Made by a program: the position numbers and the translations under genes. From assembly GCA_034770075.1 (NCBI GenBank), contig JAVJAP010000027.1, positions 248,001 through 312,000 of the forward strand: DNA of 64,000 nt, read 5' to 3'. Of this stretch, positions 47,220-59,194 are shown piece by piece. This DNA is from Aralia elata. Lineage: Eukaryota > Streptophyta > Magnoliopsida > Apiales > Araliaceae. The notes beneath the pieces were generated by a model, which did not search any database, was not told the origin of the DNA, and worked only from the letters and a program-made list of their open reading frames with translations. Position 1 is the first letter of the stretch. Every line of letters starts with the position of its first letter.

Positions 47220-49006
47220 TGTTAGGTTTGCATATAGTGTGAACATGCAATCAAATTACATAAATAGTGCGGAAGCGCAATAAAACGGATTTAAAATTTT
47301 TCATACAAACCATCACCATGATCATCCTTGTGATCAATTATTAATTAAACGAAAGAGATAGAGATATAAAATTATACCCTCGTGAATCAAAGCTTCCTCA
47401 GGTACAAGTTCACCTCCAATTCCTTCGCGTTCTCCTTGAATTCCACCGATTAAATTCCTTCCTTTGATCAACGTTAACCACCCAAGTGTTTGGCCTCTAG
47501 AGGTGATCCACCAAGGAATAATAGTTGTTCAAGAAGATGGGTGTTGGCAAAACCCTAGTTTATATCTCTATAGAAATTGCAAGTACTCTCTCTCTCCAAT
47601 TATTATGGAAGAGTGTATAACTGTCTAACTCTAAATTATGATAAGACTCCTCTTATTTATAGATATAGGGAACCCTCCTAAACTATTTAGGATTAGGGTT
47701 TTTATTCTAATTAAACTCCTTTCATTAATTAAACTCCTAATCTAATTAGGAATTTATAAGAGTACTTCTATTAATTAATTCCCAAACCCTTTTAGGAATT
47801 AAATAATAATAATAGTAATAATAATAATAAGACTCTTCTTATTAATTTATATTTAATATTTCCAAAATATTAAATAATAAATATTAAGTTATTTAATTTA
47901 TTCTATCTCCATAGATTAAATTAAATACACTTAACTTATTATTACAATTATGTCATTTACTTCTTAAACAAATATTTTTCTTTTGCGGTGTGACCCTTTA
48001 GGTCCTCCATATTAAACTGGTTGTGAATAAATCAATTAGAACAATTCTAATCTTATTTAAATAAATAAATTCAACTATTTAATTTATTTAAATAAATAAT
48101 ATTTATTCTACAATAAGGGTAAGTCCCCTTAGCGATCAACGACTTTCTAGATAATATAGATTTCAACATTAATTACAAAAGAACCTTTCAGTGCATAGTT
48201 ACCGTATAATTCAATCCTTCTACCATAAAATGTCCCAATTAAATATAAGAAATGGAATTACTATCAAGTCTTATTTTATTTAATTATATGCATTTCGATT
48301 CTCCAATGAACAACTCTGATAATGCAAATTTTTCATTCTGCTTTGGCCAAAGACTTCTGGGTCGTCATTTATCGAATCACATAGAACATTCTCTCCTTTT
48401 ACTAGAAGTGGTAGATTCTCTGTTGATCATTCACCTATCTCCATGTATAACTTATTATACCCAATCATACCCTTTGATATACCCTAAAGGTCTTAAGGGA
48501 CATGTCAAAGTATAACTCATCATACACAAGATATTATGATGATCTCAAGTCCAAGGATCACTTGTACTACTATCACTAGAGGAATTCCTATTGACAGGCG
48601 AGTAAAACTCCATTAGGTATTCCTTAGCGAGCCATGTTCAGTGAACTTATTCTCTAATAAGCACTTACATACTTGCTTTAGTGTCTCCACACAAATGATT
48701 ATGAGATCAATCATCCTCTTTATAAGAGCAAGCAATGTATGTACTAATCTATCTGGATTCACTAATCCCCTTTTTAGTAATCCATCGATTAGGAACGATT
48801 TTAGTTTGTGAGCTATCTAAAATTTAGATCTCATTAGAATGATCACCATCATGATTCTAAAAGCATTGCTCAAAACTATGAGTTTATCACAATCAATATA
48901 ACAGCATCATGTAGATAAAGTAAAATGCCTTTAATAAACGAATAAGATTACAAAGTATATGCTACATCATATCAAATATGATTGGCTTGTGTGCATACTA
49001 CTTTCA
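47220..49006 (-). repeat. 5' LTR of element E (right side)
   Basis: This is a 1787-bp LTR. TATGT follows at 49007-49011. It is collinear with 28660-30482 and lacks the small duplication noted there. Confidence 0.9.
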
Positions 49007-49383
49007 TATGTAACTCCTTTTATTTTGCCTCTTAGATTATAATTGTCAAGTGTGTGCACATCCGAACTAAAATAATCTAAGTTAAGTCAGTACTAGCATT
49101 TTCATATAAGTGAAGAGAAAAATATGGTTCTTGTGTGTGCCCAACAAAACGTGTATTGTTCAATTCCTTATAAACATCCAATGTGATAAAGCCAACATCT
49201 CAAATACTTAATATAAAGCCTTGTGTGTGCAAAACAAACCTATATTAAAGGTTTGATACTCTATTGGTTTATCATGCTAGAAGGCTACGTCTGACATTCT
49301 AAATGTCTTTGAATATAATCGACTTAATATTTTCTTTCTTGAGGGATTTGTTATTAATTGTCTCATCTTGTTTAGCGCGCATG

Positions 49384-49429
<46 letters not shown>

Positions 49430-50393
49430 CGCGTCATATTAAACATACATCTCATGCATAATAATATATTATTATATAATAAGCATGCACATATAGAATA
49501 CTATATTCTACTTGGGATGATTATGGACTTAATTCTAGCTTGATTCGCTCGAGCCATTGAGTGAACCAAAAGGTCAAACCTAGGGTGCAAGAATAAAACA
49601 TTGAATATAACTATTACATTCAACTCGGGCTCCTTTACAAATGGGTCTTCAATGCTCCTGCTTTTCAGCTCCAATTTCCTAAATAATTCTATAAAATCCT
49701 ATTACAAACTATTTTTAATAAAACAGAAACCTTGATCAGCAATCAAGGAGAAGTACATAGGAAGGAGATAGAATTTACATCAAAAAATTAGATAGGCGAG
49801 GTACGCAAACCCCATTTATAAAAACCTATTCATTCAAGTATTCGTAAAAATTAAATCCAATCACATTGGTTAATGGTTCATAATCATCTCCTTTATTATC
49901 ATACATGTCATCACATGTATCATAAAATATTCATTTTATGAAAATAAAATATTTAATATATATATATATGTATGTATTGATATCATCTAATGGGCAATAT
50001 TAGTTAGTATAAAATCCAATTTCACGCTCAAATTAAACCATTTATTTTAACTTAAAATTTTCACAAAACTGGACATTCTGACCGTCAGGCGCTGCGGCGC
50101 ATAAAAGGCTTGCGCTGCTGTGCTTGAGCGTTGTTGCACATAAGACACTTGCGCTGCTGCGTATAAGAGTCTTGCGCTGCTACACTTGAGCGCTGTTGCG
50201 CATGAGGGTCGTTGTTGCGCATGAGAATAAGAGCTGCTGCGGTTGGCATACAAAAGCCAAGCGTTGTTGTGCTTCCTTTAGACACTACTGCAATTCGATG
50301 AAATCCTTGCTTTTTCAGATCGCGATTTGTGATGTTTTTCTCCAAAAACATGATTTTATACTAACAATTATGTCCAATTAAATTGTTCTAAAC
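49007..50393 (-). other. Leader segment of element F
   Basis: It is similar along its length to 45515-46960 (leader of E), with no ORF of substance. It contains a TA microsatellite at 49387-49434 and, at 50085-50260, CTGCTGCGCATAAGAG-type degenerate GC repeats that occupy the place of the GC-rich block in E. It ends at TAAAC (50389-50393), the duplication of G. Confidence 0.7.
49387..49434. repeat. (TA)n microsatellite
   Basis: About 23 uninterrupted AT repeats. The related leader of E has a much shorter run at 45886-45897. Confidence 0.95.
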
Positions 50394-52389
50394 TGATGAG
50401 TGTGTTTTATACACACAATTTGGGTAATTTTGGCCTTGATAATCTGCAAGTCTTTAGGTATTTTATGTGGTTTTATGTATTTTTATCTTATTTCTACATA
50501 AATTAGTTTTTAGTTATTTTTACATGTTTTATGTTGTTTTGATGCATTTTCATTATGTTTGTAGGAATTGAAATAAATACCGCTCGGATCATTGTTTGTA
50601 TTGACTCAATGTCCGTGCCTGGACGTATGTGCCCGAATGGTAGTATGATGGAAATTTGTGCTTGGCGACGCTCGGTGCTTCATTTGATAACAGTTGGTAG
50701 TTGGGCGTGCACGGCGTCGGGAAGCATGCACGGCGTCGGTGTCGGCGTCGGCCAAGCCACGAGGGCATGCCCATGCCTTGATATCCGTGCCCGAATGATA
50801 ATACAGTGAAAAGTTGTGTTTGGCGATGCTCGACATTGATTTTGATGACATGTGGAAGTTGGGCATGCACGGCGTTGGATTGCGTGCACGGCGTCGGGTG
50901 GCGTGTTATACGGCGTTGGCACTGGGCGCTGACACTCGGCAGACGCCAGCAGGCGGGCGCGCGGCACTGGCGTGCGGGCGCGCGCGGGCGGACTCGGCGT
51001 TGGCACTCGGCAGACGCTGACGTGCGGGCGCGCGGCGTTGGCGTGCGGGCGCGCGCGGGCGGACTCGGCGCTGGGCGTGCGGCAAGCTGGGCGGCATGCA
51101 GGCGCGGGCGTGCGGGCGCACGCCTGGGCGTGCGGGCGCGCGCGCGGGTGCGACAGCAGACTCGACAGCCAGCGTGCGGCAGGCAGGGCCCATAGCGATA
51201 GTGCGATCTGAGCACCATTTTGTCCGATTTTTGCTAGGGTTTCTTGATGGAGGCTATATATAATCTCTTTTAAGTTACATATCAGACATCTAGAGAGAGG
51301 GAGGCTACAAAATACATCAACCAACAGAGCTCAAGGCTGCAAATCAAGCTGAATCAAGCCAAAAGCCAAGGAACTCAGTCAAGAAGAATTGCAAGGCCAA
51401 GGAGGAGAGCTAGAAACCAACAACAACCAAAGGAACACCAGCAGAATAGCTTCAAAAGTGGTTTCATTTCAAGATTTCCATCTCCTTGTAATTCAAATTT
51501 GACAATGTATCAATTGAAAATGATGTTTATTGTAGCTATCATGAACTAACCTTCTATTCTAAGATTGCAATGGAACCCAACACTTAATTTAAATTGAACT
51601 CTCTCTCTTTTGATTTTAGTTATGCATTTTTGAATTGATTGTCATAACCTTTGCTTCTAGATTAATTGCTCGGCCCGTAATTACCGTGGGAACCTATATG
51701 AACTTGACGAACGGATTATAGGTTAAGACCTAGTTATGATGACATGCGAAAGTATAGATTGTTGTGGGTTATTAATTGGATTAAGTGACATGTGTCTTAT
51801 TAATTATCTGCAATAATAGGTATCTTGATAGTAGTTGGGATAGATACATACCTAATTACCGCATGCAACCTATTGAGAATCTAGTCTTAATGACTTCCGA
51901 TGTGAAAGTTGGTAATTAAAGGGAGGATTAATTAGATTTGGTGACACGTGTCTATTAATCATTCCTGAAATTAATCTCTTGATAGTGTATAGGATAGACA
52001 TATACCTATACACCGCTTAGGAAGATTCGTGATTGACCATCGACAAAGGCTCTTATGTAGTTTTGATTTCTCGGTTGTCAATTCGTATGCTATAACTGAT
52101 TGAAAAGAGAGAGTTAGGAGATTCAAATGACGTGTTGGGGGAAATTGTAATCGTAGACCTTTCTATCTTGATATTTTACCGCATTTTACTCATTACTCGA
52201 TTTGTGAACTCAACAATCAACAAACAATCAAACCTTCTTCGTTTAAATTAGATCAAATTGATTTACAATTGGTACTTGGTTATTATTTGTCACAATTCCC
52301 TGTGGGTTCGACTCATATCTTATCATATATTACTTGTGAACCGTGTATACTTGCACGTGTGTGTTTATCGATAGCTAAATCTACCAACA
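50394..52389 (+). repeat. 5' LTR of element G
   Basis: This 1996-bp LTR runs TGATGAGTGTG...CCAACA. Its GC-rich block is about 96 bp shorter than that of the 3' LTR, which accounts for most of the length difference. Long ORFs in several frames over the block reflect its composition. Confidence 0.93.
50875..51263 (+). promoter_or_regulatory. GC-rich minisatellite and TATA box in the G LTR
   Basis: Degenerate GCGTGCGGGCGCGCG- and GGACTCGGCG-containing units fill about 50875-51185. CTATATATAA follows at 51254-51263. The right LTR has the block at about 56240-56660 and TATA at 56741-56750. GGCATGCACGGCGTCGG-type repeats precede it (50706-50900). Confidence 0.7.
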
Positions 52390-52395
52390 AGTTTT

Positions 52396-52413
52396 TGGCG
52401 TCGTTGCCGGGGA
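52396..52413 (+). other. Primer-binding site of element G
   Basis: TGGCGTCGTTGCCGGGGA, six bases after the LTR end, is the tRNA-Asp-type site of Athila elements. Confidence 0.85.
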
Positions 52414-52534
52414 ATTGTTCTAATAATTTTACCAATATTAATTTCAATCGAATTGATCTTGATTTAAACTTGTATATAAATTTATTTTTAACATTTTTTT
52501 TCTATTTAATGCTTTCTTCGTTACGAGGTACACC

Positions 52535-53725
52535 ATGGCCAACTATAATTATCAATGGCCTCACACGGGAATGACCCAATCAGGAGCGGCATGGATGGAT
52601 GGATTTGATGAGGTGGTGGCTCATTTAGAGGAACTGTCAAGGAATGTTAACGCTCTAGTGGCCCAACGTACTTAAAGTGTTGCGGTGAATTGTGATCATT
52701 GTGATGGAAACCATTTGAGTCATCTATGCACCATTAATTTCGAGTCGGCATGGTATGGTAGTAACATCGACGATTACTCCAACAGTTATGACTGTTCCGA
52801 TGCTTATCACCAAGATTGGGGGTATCACCCAGATTCTACATGGAGCTACAATTATGAAGATCAATACTATGCTCCGAGTCCTGCTTATGCACTGGAATTC
52901 TCATGTCCACCTTCATTGCCACAAGAAGAAAATTCAAATGTGAAGGAACTTGAGTCCCAGAACATAACTTCAATTGAGGAGATTGTGAAAAGTCAGCATA
53001 TGTCGATTCAAAATCTTGAGAACCAGATGGAACAGCTTATTATCTCCTTCAACGATAGATATCAAGGCGAATGGCCCAATGACATGGTTCCCGAAACTGA
53101 TGGATTTCACGTGCCAAAGCTGCAACCAGACGTGCTAATTGATGATGATTCTGATATGGATGAGACATGTGGGAAACAAGAAAAGGAGGTTGAGGATCTA
53201 GCCTTGAGCCCCAATGATGATGATGAGCTAATTTCGAGTGTATCCCATAGACCTTCTTCTCCAAAGCTCAAGGATCTGGGTGGTTTTGCAGTCCCGTGCC
53301 CATTGAGTAGTCATGTCGTAGGCAAAGCTCTAGGTGACATGGGAGCTAGTTTACAGTTTGAGCCATGGCGTGATGAAGTTGAGGTTCATGAAAAGATCGT
53401 TGAGGATCCACTTGTGCTTGAGAAACTTAATGTCACTATGTCATTCATAGACATAATAGACCAGACCCCTAGCTACTGTCAGCGCATACAGGAGGATTTA
53501 TATAAGAACAATAAGTTATGTGAGCTTGAGACATTGGACCTCACCAAAGTAATGCCCTCAGATGTCTCACCCCTACTGAAAGATGAAGCGAATGAAGAAA
53601 GTTTCTTTTTGCTGATAGAAGAAACTGAGTTTGGGAGTCGCCTAGTATGCATGCATGCCATGCAAAATAAGGAAATGACAGCACGAAGGCATGCTAAAGT
53701 CATTTTTGCAATCGAGCTGGACTAA
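52535..53725 (+). pseudogene. Condensed Gag-PR mosaic ORF of element G
   Basis: A frame of about 396 codons starts at ATG 52535 (MANYNYQWPHTG, similar to the B start) with one TAA at 52673-52675. Soon after the stop is CDHCDGNHLSHLC, a zinc knuckle of the CX2CX3HX4C form seen in Athila Gag. NLENQMEQL resembles the Gag coiled segment. KLKDLGGFAVPCPL and LGDMGAS match protease around its active site (C: KLKDPGSFTIPCPI, LCDLGAN). LNVTMSFIDIIDQTPSYCQR matches the segment that precedes protease in C, so the order is swapped. The C-terminus is again HAMQ.KE.T.RRHA...FAIE.D. The capsid is missing and no active protease is expected. It could bind RNA, or be a decoy or helper Gag. Confidence 0.75.
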
Positions 53726-53771
53726 AAGGAAACAGGAAGTTAGTCAGGCTGAGGACTTTAACTCAAGCGCT

Positions 53772-53791
53772 ATTTGGGAGGCAACCCAAAT
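53772..53791 (+). other. Conserved post-ORF hairpin, element G
   Basis: An ATTTGGG/CCCAAAT stem encloses the loop AGGCAA, 46 nt after the stop. Compared with CTTGGG/CCCAAG in B, both arms have changed and pairing is kept. Confidence 0.7.
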
Positions 53792-53929
53792 CTCCATTTT
53801 ATTTTTTGAGCTATTTTGTTTTTATTTTTTTTATTTTTTTATTTTAATCTCAAAAAAAAAAGTTTGGTGTGGTTTGTTTTTGATTTTATGTTTAATTGTG
53901 TTTAATGTGTGTAATATTTCTTGCTGCAG

Positions 53930-54680
53930 TTTGATGCTTACGACCACCAGTGAAAACTATAGCAGAAGCACAACATCAGCACGTTGAGCAACAGGCACCA
54001 GCACGCTGAGCAACACAGCAGCAACACACTCAGCAGCGCACATGCTAGCCATGACAGCCACCAGCAGCTTATATGCACCCATCAGCTCGGTTCTATAGTC
54101 CAACTTATATCTCTCTCCTCCCACTCCAAAGCCAACTTACATGCATTTTTTCCAAACTCAAATTCGTGCCTCATCACTCCAATTGGGCATCCAATCTCTA
54201 CAATCCATCAGCATTGTCATCTTCTAACTTGAAATTCAACAAGGATTTAGCAGATTTTGAAGAATTCCCATGGCTTTTCATTAGTTTTCCAAGAAAAGGT
54301 AACAAGGTCTGTTAATTTCAAATTTTACTTGTTTGGGACTATGCTTGGGTTGAGTTTTATTGCAGGAACACTCTATTTCTCCCATTGCAAGACTTTGTGG
54401 AGGGTTAGGCTTAATTCCAACTGCACTGACATCTGAAATTTTGGGAGGTGCACGCCACATGTTTGATATTTGGCCTGAGAGAGTTTTTTAGCTAATGTGG
54501 GCTGTTCTTCATGAGGCATTGATCTGGTATGGCTTCCAAGCAACAAATGGGGTGAAGTTTCATCGTCCAAGCCAACCAAAGTCCATGACAAGAATTTTGT
54601 TAGTCCGGAAGCGTCCAAGCGTGACCACACTATAGTGATGTTGCTTGATTACCCTCAGTGAAGTTCTCTATTTTAATTCT
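53930..54680 (+). other. Unassigned segment in the 3' half of G
   Basis: About 0.75 kb lies where B has only ~150 bp. It has normal-looking base composition, AGCAACAC/CAGCA-rich sequence near 53985-54070 and small ORFs (for example 53984-54232) that I do not recognise. A GTTTTAAGTTTGGGGGTG tract follows at about 54712-54728. It may be captured host sequence or an Athila ORF2 remnant; nothing decides between them. Confidence 0.4.
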
Positions 54681-55194
54681 GTCTATTATAAACATCGAGG
54701 ACTATGTTTGTTTTAAGTTTGGGGGTGTGGTAGTTTAATTGAGTTATCCTTGTCTGTCTCGTCGTATTGTGTTGTGTGGTAGTCAAATTTGTGTGTTTAA
54801 TCTAGTTTTTGCGTGATTTAAGTATGTTTTTCTTTTTATTCAAAAAAAAAATTATTTATTTTTAGGATGTGTCCCTTGAGCATTGTTTTAATTTGATCTG
54901 AACTATAATCCATGCTCTATGATAATGGCTTATTTGAAGAGATTCTAACTCATAAGACGTAGACAATTGTTGCTTAGTCTTTGTGCTTATCGGATATTGG
55001 TTATTATTTTGCTTATGCGTCCTTTCACTTCCATGCACTTACCCATGAGTATTAAGCTAATTGTATGCTTAGAGAAGGCTTTTATAACCGAATGCTTGTG
55101 GAAAATATCTATAAACTCTAGAATTCGTTTAAACATCACTCGAAGCAAGGTGTCCAAATTTGTTATGTTTGAATTGATGGTCATGTGGTGAGTT

Positions 55195-55391
55195 GAGATG
55201 GAGCGTAAAACGCACTCACTCATGGACACATGCGTAGGAGAGATAGAGCGTAAAACACATTCTCTTATTTTTGTGACAAAAGAAAGAAATTGTTTATTGC
55301 AAATTTTGCATGGGGTTGAGGTTGAGCGTAAAACGCACTCGCCCATATGAGCATGCTTAAGGATTGAGATGGAGCATAAAATGCACTCACC
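55195..55391 (+). repeat. Array of four palindromic repeats in element G
   Basis: Copies start at about 55195, 55241, 55321 and 55368. The first and third contain GCGT-AAA-ACGC, the second has decayed (AAAACACATTC), and the last is GCAT-AAA-ATGC as in B copy 1 and C. Confidence 0.85.
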
Positions 55392-55762
55392 TAGAGCCCT
55401 TGGTTCTCAAAATTTTTGGAATTGTGATTTGTACACCTTTGTATTGAGTGATGTGTTAAGCATGTTGTTTTGGGGTTTATTTTGATTATTTCATAAGGTA
55501 ATGTGGTTGCACAGTTTCATTCGAGCTTGATTGGTTTAGTGCTATTGGGTACTCACACACACACATACGGAAGAGGCCTTAAGCAAAGTATGACTAGCTA
55601 ATTGAAATTTTAGACTTGCAACGCTTTGTTTGTTCTTTTGAGTTCTATGTGTTGATGTCTTTGAGACCATTGTCGGCTTATTAATTCATAGCTCAAGTTA
55701 GGTTATATTAGAAGTTTTTGAATTGTTTAGTTTAGGTTTGTTTTGCTTGAGGACAAGCAAAG

Positions 55763-55781
55763 ATTTAAGTTTGGGGGTATT
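55763..55781 (+). other. Polypurine tract of element G
   Basis: ATTTAAGTTTGGGGGTATT lies directly before the 3' LTR start TGATGAG. Confidence 0.78.
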
Positions 55782-57873
55782 TGATGAGTGTGTTTTATAC
55801 ACACAATTTGGGTAATTTTGGCCTTGATAATCTGCAAGTCTTTAGGTATTTTATGTGGTTTTTATGTATTTTTATCTTATTTCTACATAAATTAGTTTTT
55901 AGTTATTTTTACATGTTTTATGTTGCTTTGATGCATTTTCATTATGTTTGTAGGAATTGAAATAAATACCGCTCGGATCGTTGTTTGTATTGACTCAATG
56001 TCCGTGCCTGGACGTCTGTGCCCGAATGGTAGTATGATGGAAATTTGTGCTTGGTGACGCTCGGTGCTTAATTTGATAACATTTGGTAGTTGGGCGTGCA
56101 CGGCGTCGGGAAGCATGCACGGCGTCGGCGTCGGCCAAGCCACGAGGGCATGCCCATGCCATGATATCTGTGCCCGAATGATAATACAGTGAAAAGTTGT
56201 GTTTGGCGATGCTCGACATTGATTTTGATGACATGTGGAAGTTGGGCGTGCACGGCGTTGGATTGCGTACACGGCATCGGGCGGCATGTCGTACGGCGTT
56301 GGCACTAGGCGCTGACACTCGGCAGGCGCGCGGCGCTGGCGTGCGGGCGCGCGCGGGTGGACTCGGCGCTGGCGTGCGGGCGCTCGCTCGCGGGCGGACT
56401 CGGTGTTGGCACTCGGCAGGCACTGGCGTGCGGGCGCGCGGCGTTGGCGTGCGGGCGCGCGCGGGCGGACTCGGCGCTGGGCGTGCGGCAAGCTGGGCGC
56501 GGGGCCTCGGCAGCTGGACGACATGCAGGCGCGGGCGTGCGGGCGCATGCCTGGGCGTGCGGGTGCGCGCGCGGGTGCGACAGCAGACTCGGCAGCCCGC
56601 GTGCGGCAGGCAGGGCCCTGGGCGCGTGCGCACCAGGCGCCGTGCGGGCGCACGCCGTCGTGCTGAGTGCGATCTGACATAGCCATAGTGCGATCTGAGC
56701 TCTATTTTGTCCGATTTTTGCTAGGGTTTCTTGATGGAGGCTATATATAATCTCTTTTAAGCTACATATCAGACATCTAGAGAGAGGGAGGCTACAAAAT
56801 ATATCAACCAACAGAGCTCAAGGCTGCAAATCAAGCTGAATCAAGCCAAAAGCCAAGGAACTCAGTCAAGAAGAATTGCAAGGCCAAGGAGGAGAGCTAG
56901 AAACCAACAGCAACCAAAGGAACACTAGCTGAATAGCTTCAAAAGTGGTTTCATTTCTAGATTTCCATCTCCTTGTAATTCGAATTTGGCAATGTATCAA
57001 TTGAAAATGATGTTTATTGTAGCTATCATGAACTAACCTTCTATTTTAAGATTGCAATGGAACCCAACACTTAATTTGAATTGAATTCTCTCTTTTGATT
57101 TTAGTTATGCATTTGTGAATTGATTGTCATAACCTTTGCTTCTAGATTAATTGCTTGGCCCGTAATTACCGTGGGAACCTATATGAACTTGACGAACGGA
57201 TTATAGGTTAAGACCTAGTTATGATAACATGCGAAAGTATAGATTGTTGTGGGTTATTAATTGGATTAAGTGACATGTGTCTTATTAATTATCTGCAATA
57301 ATAGGTATCTTGATAGTAATTGGGATAGATATATACCTAATTACCGCATACAACCTATTGAGAATCTAGTCTTAATGACTTCCGATGTGAAAGTTGGTAA
57401 TTGAAGGGGGGATTAATTAGATTTGGTGACACGTGTCTATTAATCATTCCTGAAATTAGTCTCTTGATAGTGTATAGGATAGACATATACCTATACACCG
57501 CTTAGGAAGATTCGTGATTGACCATCGACAGAGGCTCTTATGTAGTTTTGATTTCTCGGTTGTCAATTCGTATGCTATAACTGATTGAAAAGAGAGAGTT
57601 AGGAGATTCAAATGACGTGTTGGGGGAAATTGTAATCTTAGACCTTTCTATCTTGATATTTTACCGCATTTTACTCATTAGTCGATTTGTGAATCAACAA
57701 TCAACAAACAATCAAACCTTCTTCGTTTAAATTAGATCAAATTGATTTACAATTGGTACTTGGTTATTATTTTTCACAATTTCCTGTGGGTTCGACTCAT
57801 ATCTAATCATATATTACTTGTGGACCGTGTATACTTGCACGTGTGTGTTTATCGATAGCTAAATCTACCAACA
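55782..57873 (+). repeat. 3' LTR of element G
   Basis: This 2092-bp LTR is nearly identical to the 5' LTR outside the GC-rich block. TAAAC follows at 57874-57878. Confidence 0.93.
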
Positions 57874-57943
57874 TAAACACGTATCAACATATATATGAAT
57901 CAAAAATAATTAATAACTCGTATAAAGATGGCTCTGACGCCAC

Positions 57944-58507
57944 TATAAGTTTGCAAAAATAAGAACATACATACAATCATATTGTAAAAACAGCGGAATC
58001 ATGGCATAAATCAAATTTAAATTTTTTCTGTAATCCCAAGAATCACCTTATGCGATATTATTAATTAAGGAAGGACAAAAGATATACCTTATGAAGATAA
58101 TCAACTCCTTGATGAGATCTTCAAGTTCTAATCCCTTATTCCTTCACGCTCTTCCAAATTCACGGATCAAACGCAAGCTACTCAGTGTGTGCGGCGCTCT
58201 AAAGGTGATCCACCAATAGATGATTATTATAGAGGTAAATTTAGCTTTCTATAAACCTTTGGTGGCTAGCCCTAATTCTCTCTCACATAACTCTTTAGAT
58301 TGCAAAAAATATTTACGTAGTATCAAAAAAATACTGAGAGTAAGTGTGTAACCCTAATCTATCATAAGAGCTCGCTTTATATAGACAAGTCCTCCTCCTA
58401 AGCTCTTTAGGACTTAGGGTTTTAATTTAATTCCCAAACTATTTAGGAACTAAATAATTTATAATAATGATAATGATGATGATAATCATAATAATAATAA
58501 TAATAAC

Positions 58508-58551
<44 letters not shown>

Positions 58552-58813
58552 GACTCCTCTTATTAATTTATAATTAGTAATTCTCCAAATACTTAATTAT
58601 AAATATTAAGTTATTTAATTTATTTCACTAATAAATTAAATACACTTAACTTATTATTATTAAGTGAATTACTTCTAAAATAATATTTTTCTTTTGCGGT
58701 GTGACTCTTTAGGTTCAATATTTTGCCGGTAGTAGAATAAATAAATTAGAACTATTCTAATATTATTTATAATGAATTAAACTCCTTTAATTCATATATA
58801 AATAAATAATATT
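57944..58813 (-). repeat. LTR of element F, truncated by element D
   Basis: The sequence after the degenerate primer site (minus AGTGGCGTCAGAGCC) is collinear with the LTR of E at low identity. It keeps the TCTAAAGGTGATCCACCA, AATAATAATAAGACTC and TTTCTTTTGCGGTGTGAC blocks. It is cut at 58813 by D. The rest would be right of the window. Confidence 0.72.
58488..58551. repeat. (TAA)n microsatellite
   Basis: About 20 near-perfect trinucleotide repeats. Shorter runs occupy the same position in both LTRs of E (about 29246-29270, 47806-47830). Confidence 0.93.
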
Positions 58814-59194
58814 TGTAGACACCCAAAATTTTGCATATATTTTCTAACCCTGGAAGGAGGGTAAAATAGTCATTTCTGCTAGAGGACATCCGAACAGAGG
58901 ATTTCGAGACTCAAATCAACATGCACGAAGCCATCTCAACGACTGCGGAGTGACAAGCTACTTAAGGCATGACGGTTGACCAACTGGCATCAATGGGAAG
59001 ATCTATTTCTCTATTTTGCTCTATCTTCTCAGATCTAGAATTGGTAAAGCCCTATGTCATTGTGTAACCCTCGAAAAGAGCTTTTCAGAATGGTATGACA
59101 CGTCTCCCAACTCTTTCGGTATTGAAAGTTACGGACATTTCAGCAAATAAGACGAAGAACAGACGGCACGACACAAAAACTGAGGCGCGTGGGC

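Larger units (their letters stand above)
28660..49006 (-). mobile_element. Element E: Copia retrotransposon, interrupted by Athila element C
   Basis: LTRs at 28660-30482 and 47220-49006 begin (on the minus strand) TGAAAGTAG and end CCTAACA. TATGT is duplicated at 28655-28659 and 49007-49011. A TGGTATCAAAG primer site (tRNA-Met type) adjoins the right LTR and a GTGCAAGTGGAGAT tract adjoins the left one. Gag, a zinc knuckle, RT and RNase H remnants lie in order. The target was the leader of a member of the same family, F. Confidence 0.9.
50394..57873 (+). mobile_element. Element G: non-autonomous Athila-like element
   Basis: LTRs at 50394-52389 and 55782-57873 are flanked by TAAAC (50389-50393 and 57874-57878). 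Between them are a tRNA-Asp-type PBS, one condensed ORF, a hairpin, an unassigned segment, palindromic repeats and a PPT. There is no pol. G is clearly diverged from B in LTR and ORF but has the same plan, so these are two subfamilies of one kind of non-autonomous element. Confidence 0.93.
27936..58813 (-). mobile_element. Element F: old Copia element in pieces, host of E, G and D
   Basis: The pieces on the minus strand are the LTR (57944-58813), a degenerate Met-type PBS (about 57926-57943), leader (57874-57943, 49007-50393 and 28380-28659) and gag (27936-28379). The leader pieces line up with the leader of E. Target duplications TATGT (E) and TAAAC (G) join them exactly. F must predate E, G and D. 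Confidence 0.75.

Noticed and set aside
50589..51324. Long overlapping ORFs on both strands (up to 214 codons) in the G LTR, and equivalents at 55892-56811
   Set aside because: They cover a GC-rich repetitive block with few stop codons in any frame, have low-complexity Arg/Ala/Pro content, and lie within an LTR.
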